A DNA stretch of 64,000 nt from Paraniabella defluvii. Lineage in GTDB: Bacteria > Bacteroidota > Bacteroidia > Chitinophagales > Chitinophagaceae. Positions 57,760 to 64,000 of the stretch are shown in pieces; positions within the stretch are counted from its first letter, which is position 1; the number at the start of each line of letters is the position of its first letter. The notes under the pieces were generated by a model. It had not been told where the DNA came from and made no database searches. It saw nothing but the letters and a program-made list of their open reading frames with translations. Made by a program: the position numbers and the translations under genes. The DNA is taken from the NCBI GenBank assembly GCA_019316985.1, contig CP079215.1, positions 1,426,001 to 1,490,000 of the forward strand. The letters run 5' to 3'.

Positions 57760-58269
57760 ATGAAAAAACACTTTACCAACTTAACCCGCAATGCGGCACC
57801 CCGCAAAAGCAATCCGCTAAAAGCCTCCCCGCTAGGGATATTGCAGGAGTTCTTTAACTATGCCAGCCCGGCCGAGCATGCCAAAGCTTTTGATGCATTC
57901 TGCCGGGCAGCATTAAAAGAAAAGTATTGCTGGCGAAGAGGCAGTCCGGGCAATGCCCTGCATTATGCCGGACAATTAGAGATGTTGATCAAAGCCGCTT
58001 ACCTGCTGTATAAAGGCAGGCGCTCATACCACACAAAGCAGAAGCAGCATCACATGGCATTGTATGTTGATACCCTACCCTTTTTAAAAGCATTCTTCAG
58101 GAAGGCCTCACCTGCTAAGTGGAAAAAGGGACTGCATATTTTTACCAGGGCAGCCCTGTCTAACCAATCAGCGGCTGATTATATGAAGCCTGTAGCTGTA
58201 TATGTGTTTACTACCCAACTACAGCAGTTGCTGGGCGTGGCTGCGGCTATTGTAAAAAATAATGAATAA
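57760..58269 (+). CDS. ORF2-B: helical tandem-repeat protein of the duplicated module
   Basis: Intact 169-residue protein, paralogue of ORF2-A. A basic N-terminus (KKHFTNLTRNAAPRKSNPLK) precedes two similar halves. Half 1: LGILQEFFNYASPAEHAKAF, DAFCRAALKEKY, then AGQLEMLIKAAYLLYK. Half 2: LPFLKAFFRKASPAKWKKGL, HIFTRAALSNQS, then TTQLQQLLGVAAAIVKN. Both halves share L-x-x-FF-x-x-ASPA-x-x-x-x-x-x-x-F-x-RAAL and a closing Q-L-x-x-L helix. It is predicted to be soluble and positively charged, consistent with nucleic-acid or protein binding, but the family and function are unknown. Confidence 0.65.
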   Translation: MKKHFTNLTRNAAPRKSNPLKASPLGILQEFFNYASPAEHAKAFDAFCRAALKEKYCWRRGSPGNALHYAGQLEMLIKAAYLLYKGRRSYHTKQKQHHMALYVDTLPFLKAFFRKASPAKWKKGLHIFTRAALSNQSAADYMKPVAVYVFTTQLQQLLGVAAAIVKNNE

Positions 58270-58313
58270 TAATGTGTTCCAGGTTCCTATCCTCGGTACA
58301 ACCTTATTCTGAA

Positions 58314-58786
58314 CTATTGGATGCTTAAAACTGCAATTCCGGCTTCCTCTGAAAATTCTTTTATAGCAACTTGTTTTTTTAAAAGATCTGTAGTTATCAA
58401 AGTGATTTTTTCTATTGTGTTTTGTAGAATACCGTTTTGTTTATAAAAATTGAGTTGAATTAGTTGTCCATTCTTAATATGGATGGAGTCTTTATATTTT
58501 TTCAGAAAATTGGTATAATAATTCAAATAGAGCGTATCGTTTAGTGTGGGACATTTTCCTGACAAAGCAAACCTAAATGCATAATCTCCCGCGTCATCAA
58601 AAACCATTGAATAAACACTGCAATCTTCAAGATTATCAGCATTTTCAACTATACGATATGCTTGCTCTTGCCCTCCATGATCATCTTCGGGTACGGTTTT
58701 GCAAAACATTAAAGTAAATGAAAGCAAACATCCTAAAGTAAAAAAGTAAAACCCTTTGATTTGTTATCTCGTAGATCACGATCCAT
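58314..58786 (-). CDS. lipoprotein, hypothetical (frameshifted near start)
   Basis: The ATG at 58786 gives MDRDLRDNKSKG, then after a shift near 58735 a hydrophobic stretch FFTLGCLLSFTLMFCKTVPE with a lipobox-like LMFC. The mature part reads EQAYRIVENADNLEDCSVYS, MVFDDAGDYAFRFALSGKC and LYLNYYTNFLKKYKDSIHIK and ends EAGIAVLSIQ. Length is about 157 residues. No known family. It separates the module from mnmE and may mark the right edge of the accessory block. Confidence 0.5.
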
Positions 58787-58949
58787 TTTATTTAAATAAT
58801 ACGTTACGGAAAACTCTTCTAATCTCATCTTATAGTTAAAGTATAAAATTAAAACTCATGTTCTTAATAAGGTATTGATCTAAATCTAAGGAGTGCATAT
58901 TGGTATGAAAATATGTTTCTTCACCCCACACATCAGTTGCTTTCGACCG

Positions 58950-60300
58950 CTACTTCCCGATACAAAACTTCCCAAAGATCGTCCCCAATATATCCCGGTC
59001 CACTTCCACCTGGCCGGTAATTTCACCCAGGTAATGGAGTGCCCGGCGAATGTCGATGGTAAGCAGATCGCCGCTGAGGTTATGTTGCATGCCTTCTTCA
59101 ATAGCATCTATGCTTTCAATGATCTTTTGAAGCGCCTGGTGGTGGCGGGCATTGGTTACAATAGTGCTTTCAGTATTAATTTCTTCTCCAATAGCTTTTT
59201 CATACATGGCATTTTGCAAGGCTTCTATATTATTTTTTCTTTTTAGCAGATATGGCTATTTGATATTGGATGCTGGATACTGGCGCCACATCTGCCTTGT
59301 TCAACACAGTTATGGTTTTATCTTCAAACTGCTTTAGCCAGGCAAAATCGTTCTCCTCTTTATCGGTAGCATCTATCAGGTGAATAATGATATCGGCTTT
59401 CTCCGCATTCTGCTTGCTGCGTTCGATGCCCAGGTTCTCAATGGTATCGGTACTATGCTCCCTAATACCGGCGGTGTCTATCAGGCGGAATAATACGCCG
59501 CGGATGTTCAGGCTTTCTTCAATGGTATCCCGGGTGGTACCGGCAATATCGCTTACAATAGCCCGCTCTTCATTCAACAAAGCATTGAGCAAGGTGGACT
59601 TACCGGCATTGGGCTTCCTATAATAGCCACGCTGATACCGTTTTTAATGGCATTGCCGAGCTTAAAGGAGTTGAGCAGGTGGGTAACCCTGGCTCTGAGG
59701 TTATGGATCAGGGTTTTGAATTTTTCCCTGTCCGCAAACTCCACATCCTCATCACTAAAATCCAGCTCCAGCTCTATTAAAGCCGCAAAGTTGATAAGCT
59801 CATCCCTCAGTATTTTCAGATCGCCGGAAAAACCACCCTTAACTGGTTGAGGGCTGTTTGCTGCGCCGCTTTGCTATTGGCAGCGATGAGATCGGCAACC
59901 GCTTCTGCCTGCGCCAGGTCCAGCTTACCGTTTAAAAAAGCACGCTGGGTAAACTCACCCGGTCGCGCCAGTCTTGCACCGGCAGCTACTGCCGCTTCAA
60001 TGATCTTGCCGAGTATATAAGGAGATCCGTGCCCGCTGATCTCTACCGTATTTTCGCCGGTATAGCTTTTTTGTCCAGGTATAAAGAAACTACCACCTCG
60101 TCAATCACCTCATCCCCGGAAATAATATGGCCGAAATGGATGGTATGAGAAGCCTGTTTTAGCAGGTTCTTCCCCCTAAATATTGTATCAGCCACATGAA
60201 TGGCATCGGCGCCACTCAGCCTTATAACGCCTATTGCACTTACACCGGGAGCCGTTGCCAGCGCCACGATAGTATCATCCAAACCCGGAAGCATATTCAT
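58950..60300 (-). CDS. mnmE: tRNA uridine-5-carboxymethylaminomethyl(34) synthesis GTPase MnmE (frameshifted)
   Basis: With MnmG it forms cmnm5U34 in tRNA wobble uridine. The formyl-THF-binding N-terminus is [20 protein letters not shown]. The helical domain has [20 protein letters not shown] and [20 protein letters not shown] with [10 protein letters not shown]. The G domain has [15 protein letters not shown] (G1), [19 protein letters not shown] (G2), [19 protein letters not shown] (G3) and VLNKADVA (G4). The end is the canonical FGKFCIGK. Shifts are near 60050, 59840, 59620 and 59225. Joined length of about 450 residues is normal. Confidence 0.94.
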
Positions 60301-60304
60301 GGGG

Positions 60305-60312
60305 CAAAATTA
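60305..60312 (-). promoter_or_regulatory. -7 promoter element for mnmE
   Basis: TAATTTTG on the minus strand, only 4 bp before the ATG at 60300, so transcription should start at or very near the start codon. Confidence 0.5.
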
Positions 60313-60411
60313 TGTATTCGCCGGCGAACCTGTACGTACCGGTATTATATACTGCCGATGGATTATATTTACAGCTGTTTTATAAAGCCCATTTAAAAAT
60401 CAATTTTTGCC

Positions 60412-61187
60412 ATGACCCGCTTACAACATAGTCTCTGCTTTGTCTTATTTTTCTCACTACAACAACCTATGCGCAGAAAAATCTTAGAGAATACTATCAG
60501 CTCACTATTTACAATTACAATTCGGCTACGCAGGAAGCTGCATTGAACGATTATCTTCAAAATGCCCTGTTGCCCACCCTGCACCGGCTGGGTATTACCC
60601 GGGTAGGCGCATTCAGCAACCTGGCTAACGATACGGCGAAGCAAAAGAAAATGTATGTATTGATCCCCTTTCGGGGCCGGAGCAATGGGTCAGCATTAAT
60701 GACAAGCTAAGTACGGATGCTGCCTACCTGAAAGCGGCTGAGGCTTATATGAATGCGCCGAATAAAGCGGGTGTATACGACCGCATGGAAACCGTTTTAA
60801 TGAAGGCTTTTGAAAATGCGCCGGTATTGCAAAAGCCGGGCCTTACCAATACAAAAACCGATAGGGTATACGAGCTTCGGAGCTATGAAAGTGGTACCGA
60901 AAAGCTGGCTCGCAATAAAGTGCAAATGTTCAATAAAGCGGTGAAGTGGATATTTTCAAAAACTGGGATTTAACGCGGTATTTTACGGGGAAGTGATAGC
61001 CGGGTCAAGAATGCCCAACCTGATGTATATGACCACCCACGCTAATATGGACACCCGGAATAGCAACTGGAAAAATTTTAGCAACGATGCCGCATGGAAC
61101 CAGCTTAAAGTGGACCCCGTGTACCAGGATAATGTATCGAGGATCGAGATCAATTATCTGAAAGCGCAACCTTATTCTGACCTGTAA
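60412..61187 (+). CDS. NIPSNAP family protein (frameshifted)
   Basis: The ATG at 60412 starts MTRLQHSLCFVLFFS, a signal peptide ending, after a shift, in TTYAQKNLREYYQLTIYNY. The first ferredoxin-like unit has NDYLQNALLPTLHRLGITRV and GAFSNLANDTAKQKKMYVLI with PF. The second has NTKTDRVYELRSYESGTEKL, ARNKVQMFNK and, after a shift near 60960, GFNAVFYGEVIAGSRMPNLM with YMTTHANMDTR. YELRSYESxxE and GxxxMPNLMYMTTxxxMxxR are NIPSNAP hallmarks. Joined length is about 259 residues. Periplasmic; function unknown. Confidence 0.82.
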
Positions 61188-61258
61188 ACAAAATGATGAT
61201 CCGGCTGTTGATAATAGCACTAAAATGACAATATTTTTTCCCCGGTAAAATAATATAC

Positions 61259-61807
61259 ATGAAAAGATGGATCACTGTAGCGGCTATGATGTTATTGTGT
61301 GGCTTAGGCAGCTTTGCTCAGGCTGATGTAGACGGTTCTTTAATAAAAACCGGCGATAAGGTGCCAGCTTTTACTTTTGAAATAGAAAAGGGCAAGACTG
61401 TAAGCATTGCCGATTATAAAGGAAAACTGGTGCTGATTAATTTATTTGCAACCTGGTGCCCGCCCTGCCGCAAAGAGCTACCCGAAATGCAAAAGCAGGT
61501 ATGGGAAAAGCATAGCAAAAACGACAAATTTGCGCTTTTTGTTTTTGGCCGTGAAGAAAACTGGGATGTATTGAATCCTTTTAAAGAAAAATTCAAATAT
61601 ACTTTTCCCATTTTACCCGATGTGGGCAGGGGTGTTTTCGGCAAGTTTGCTACCCAATCTATTCCGCGTAATATATTGATTGACGAAAACGGTACCATCA
61701 TTTACCAGTCTATTGGTTATGAACCCGCCGAATTCAAAAAGCTGATAGAGCTGATTGATAAAAAACTAAAAAGTAATTTCCACCTATCTTTGAAGACACA
61801 TTACTAA
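61259..61807 (+). CDS. TlpA-like thioredoxin-fold protein
   Basis: Intact 182-residue protein. Signal peptide MKRWITVAAMMLLCGLGSFA; mature part LIKTGDKVPAFTFEIEKGKT, SIADYKGKLVLINLFATWCP with PCRKELPEMQKQV (WCPPC redox motif), then FKYTFPILPDVGRGVFGKFA and QSIPRNILIDENGTIIYQSI (cis-Pro region). It is a periplasmic disulfide reductase or peroxiredoxin-like redox protein. The unbroken frame contrasts with the neighbours. It lies 71 bp after the NIPSNAP gene. Confidence 0.9.
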   Translation: MKRWITVAAMMLLCGLGSFAQADVDGSLIKTGDKVPAFTFEIEKGKTVSIADYKGKLVLINLFATWCPPCRKELPEMQKQVWEKHSKNDKFALFVFGREENWDVLNPFKEKFKYTFPILPDVGRGVFGKFATQSIPRNILIDENGTIIYQSIGYEPAEFKKLIELIDKKLKSNFHLSLKTHY

Positions 61808-61829
61808 ACAGCTGCTAAAAAAGATACTT

Positions 61830-62722
61830 ATGAGAATCTTATACCTGATGCTTATTTTATTGGGTCCTTCTATTTTAAATGCTCAAAACGAGGCCCCGCT
61901 ATTTTTCCTCAATCACAACCTGCAAACCACTTCAGCTGACTCCGCTGTTATTGTTGCACGCCGGGGCAATGCCGATAGCGCATTCAGGGTGAACTGCTTT
62001 TTGATTAAAACCGGTCAGCTCGTTTTATCTGTCGATTATGCCGACTCTACGCTTGTTCGAAAGAATGGAGTATTAACCGAATACCACGGCAATGGCCAAC
62101 TGGCCAGATTAATTCATTACAGAAACGACGTACAGGAGGGTTCAGCCTTAAAGTGGAATGTGCAGGGACAAATGATCGATTCGGCTCATTTTGTTTCAGG
62201 CAGGCAGGTATCTATATGCCGATATAATTACGCGCAAAACACTTTGGTAAATACTGAGTTAGTAGATGAGAACCGGAGCCTGTTTCAGCAAGAATGGTAT
62301 CACCCGGGAGGTCATATGTCGAAAAAGTGGTTTTTATCGCAAACCTGGGACAGGTGATCACCTACGATAAGAATGGTGTGCAGCTTTCTTCAGATAGTGT
62401 GTTTACCAGAAAGCGCACCAGTGCTGAGTTTAAGGGAGGGCCTTCTGCATGGAGAACTTACCTGGAAAGAACCCTAAATGCAAAGGTTCCTGTCTCCAAA
62501 GGCGCACCGCCCGGAGTTCACACGGTGAAGATTAGGTTCATCATTAATAAGGATGGTACCGTTAGCGATATTAAGCCTGATACCCAGGTAGGTTATGGCA
62601 TGGAAGAAGAGGCCGTGAACGTCATCAGCTCCTCTTCGAAAAAATGGATTCCGGCGACCGAATATGGCTTACCCGTCAGGTCTTACAGAGTTCAGCCTAT
62701 CAGCTTCAGTATCTTCATGTAG
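61830..62722 (+). CDS. secreted MORN-like/TonB C-terminal domain protein (frameshifted)
   Basis: Signal peptide RILYLMLILLGPSILNAQ. The middle has toxin_YwqK/MORN-like strands (KNGVLTEYHGNGQLARLIHY; EGSALKWNVQGQMIDSAHFV). After a shift near 62330 the C-terminal 90 residues read PSAWRTYLERTLNAKVPVSK, GAPPGVHTVKIRFIINKDGT, VSDIKPDTQVGYGMEEEAVN and VISSSSKKWIPATEYGLPVR. The VKxRFIINKDGTVSDIK... SxKWIPAxxxGxPVRSYRxQPI pattern is the TonB_C domain common in Bacteroidota. It lacks a TonB membrane/Pro-rich region, so a periplasmic role is likely. Length is about 297 residues. Confidence 0.75.
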
Positions 62723-62759
62723 AGCAGCTTTTTTAATGATTAAATCGGCAATTCCTGTT

Positions 62760-62767
62760 TATTTTTG
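62760..62767 (+). promoter_or_regulatory. -7 promoter element for the DsbA-like gene
   Basis: TATTTTTG matches TAnnTTTG and ends 4 bp before the ATG at 62772, predicting a leaderless transcript. Confidence 0.5.
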
Positions 62768-62771
62768 CAGG

Positions 62772-63436
62772 ATGACTATTTATTATTGTTATGATGCGCA
62801 CTGTGGCTGGTGTTATGGATTTAGTAAAGTGATCAGCCGGTTAGCCACTGAGTATCAAAATCATTTTCACTTCGAGGTGTTAAGCGGGGCATGATCCCCA
62901 AAGAATCTGCCAGGCCCATTAAAGCTATGGCTGGCTATATTGGCGAAGCATACCATAGAGTGGAGGAACTGGCAGGGGTGAAATTTGGCGCTGATTATCT
63001 CTGGCATATCCAAAACCCCGATGATAGCGACTGGTTTCCCGAATCGTTAACACCTGCAATAGCCCTTTGCATTTTTAAAGAGTACCAACCCGAACAGCAG
63101 GTAGCCATAGCAGCCGATTTTCAAAAAGCATTGTTTGAAGAAGGGCGCGACCTGAGCGATGGAGAAGCCTACCGCCATTTACTGGAAAAATATAACATAC
63201 CTGTTGACGCTTTTTATGAAAAGCTGAAAGACCCTGCCTATGCCGAAAAAGCAAGGTATGAATTTGCCTTATGCGCACAGCTGCAGGTAACCGGTTTTCC
63301 CAAATTATTATTACAGGTAAACGACACTAAATTTTATTTGGTAGCTGAGGGTTATACGCCATACGACACACTCAATGCCAGGCTGGAAAAAATTTTGCAG
63401 GAACTATCTGCAACAAACCAGGGAACCACCAATTAA
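62772..63436 (+). CDS. DsbA/FrnE-like thioredoxin-fold oxidoreductase (frameshifted)
   Basis: MTIYYCYDAHCGWCYGFSKV contains the CGWC active site without a signal peptide, so it is cytoplasmic. After a shift near 62892 it reads MIPKESARPIKAMAGYIGEA, DYLWHIQNPDDSDWFPESLT, PAIALCIFKEYQPEQQVAIA, EKARYEFALCAQLQVTGFPK (cis-Pro GFPK) and LLLQVNDTKFYLVAEGYTPY. The helical insertion in the thioredoxin fold matches DsbA-like FrnE/protein-disulfide isomerases. Joined length is about 221 residues. It lies 23 bp before truB in the same direction. Confidence 0.85.
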
Positions 63437-63459
63437 TACCGCACAGCTATTACAAAAAG

Positions 63460-64000
63460 ATGACTACTGAAGATTTACAAACTATTGATTTTGCAGAGGG
63501 CGCTGTGTTATTGATCGATAAGCCACTGGACTGGACCTCTTTCGACGCAGTAAGAAAAATACGTAACCTGGTCCGCATTAAGAAAGTGGGCCACGCCGGA
63601 ACATTAGATCCGTTAGCCAGCGGGCTGCTGATTGTTTGTACCGGTAAGTTTACCAAAAAGATCAACGAGTATATGGCGCAGGAAAAAGAATACACCGGAA
63701 CCTTTACCCTGGGCGCTACCACACCTACCTATGACCTGGAAAGTGAGCCTGTAAATAGGCAGCCTATCGATCATTTATCAGTAAATGATATAGAGAACGC
63801 CACTGCGGGTTTCCTGGGCGAAATTGACCAGGTACCACCTATTCATTCTGCCATAAAAATAGATGGTAAAAGAGTGTATGAGCTGGCACGAAAAGGAGTA
63901 GATGTAAAGCTGGAACCCCGTAAAATAACGATCAAAGAATTTGAAGATAGATGCATCTAACCTGCCGGTTGTATCATTTAGAGTGGTTTGTACAACGGGC
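63460..64000 (+). CDS. truB: tRNA pseudouridine(55) synthase TruB (3' end outside window, frameshifted)
   Basis: TruB isomerises U55 in the T loop of tRNA. FAEGAVLLIDKPLDWTSFDA is followed by KVGHAGTLDPLASGLLIVCT, with the catalytic Asp in GTLDPLASG. EYTGTFTLGATTPTYDLESE and DQVPPIHSAIKIDGKRVYEL continue the catalytic domain. A missing base near 63948 shifts the frame; the other frame continues DASNLPVVSFRVVCTTG to the window edge. About 180 of an expected 235 residues are present. Confidence 0.93.

Overview
The window looks like the chromosome of a Bacteroidota bacterium, probably of the Chitinophagaceae/Sphingobacteriia kind. Several genes carry the Bacteroidota -7 promoter element TAnnTTTG just upstream, Shine-Dalgarno sites are mostly weak, and the core genes (2-oxoacid:ferredoxin oxidoreductase beta, LpxA, AmpD-like amidase, GH63-type glucosidase, FucP-like MFS, MnmE, TruB) read as members of that phylum. 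Phylum is well supported; family is inference from general resemblance.

Sequence quality matters. Most genes longer than about 600 bp are split by single-base shifts, usually one missing base in a short G/C or A run, while reading frame, motifs and total length stay intact when the frames are joined. I treat these as assembly or sequencing indels, and coordinates below span the joined gene.

Layout: (1) 0-19 kb is ordinary chromosome: c-type cytochrome, KorB, TsaC/YciO-like, GH25 lysozyme, a degenerate REP-transposase-like gene, enoyl-CoA hydratase, TRIC-type channel, LpxA overlapping an ABC ATPase, an AraC regulator, MFS plus GH63 glucosidase, an amidase lipoprotein, and an oxidative pentose phosphate cluster gnd-zwf-pgl. 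(2) 19-27.3 kb is accessory: copy A of a module consisting of a divergent XRE regulator, a structured RNA, ORF1 (EndoU-like nuclease fold) and ORF2 (helical repeat protein), then AT-rich leftward cassettes separated by attC-like inverted repeats (secreted protein; membrane-anchored protein; ATPase + PIN/GNAT/PUA-like + ASCH operon; J-domain membrane protein), then a 21-22 nt minisatellite. (3) 27.3-47.4 kb is ordinary chromosome (oxidoreductase, serine hydrolase, GNATs, SPFH and zinc-ribbon pair, histidine kinase, YceI, patatin, pirin, GH2, TlpA, DsrE, large lipoprotein, DUF4239-like). (4) 47.4-56.4 kb is a rightward array of small genes, one recognisable as Imm51-like immunity, separated by at least eight copies of a ~70 bp repeat, ending in a broken restriction-endonuclease fragment and a leftward XRE operon. 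(5) 56.4-58.3 kb is copy B of the XRE/RNA/ORF1/ORF2 module in opposite orientation. (6) 58.3-64 kb returns to chromosome: lipoprotein, MnmE, NIPSNAP, TlpA, TonB-C-like protein, DsbA-like, TruB.

The most interesting system is the duplicated module. In both copies an XRE gene with a perfect palindromic operator is divergent from a promoter that drives a ~180 nt leader. The leader folds into five nested helices whose sequences differ completely between copies yet pair perfectly in each, while junctions and the downstream nuclease-like ORF1 are nearly identical. I know of no description of this arrangement. A type III toxin-antitoxin-like or RNA-guarded nuclease role is a hypothesis only.
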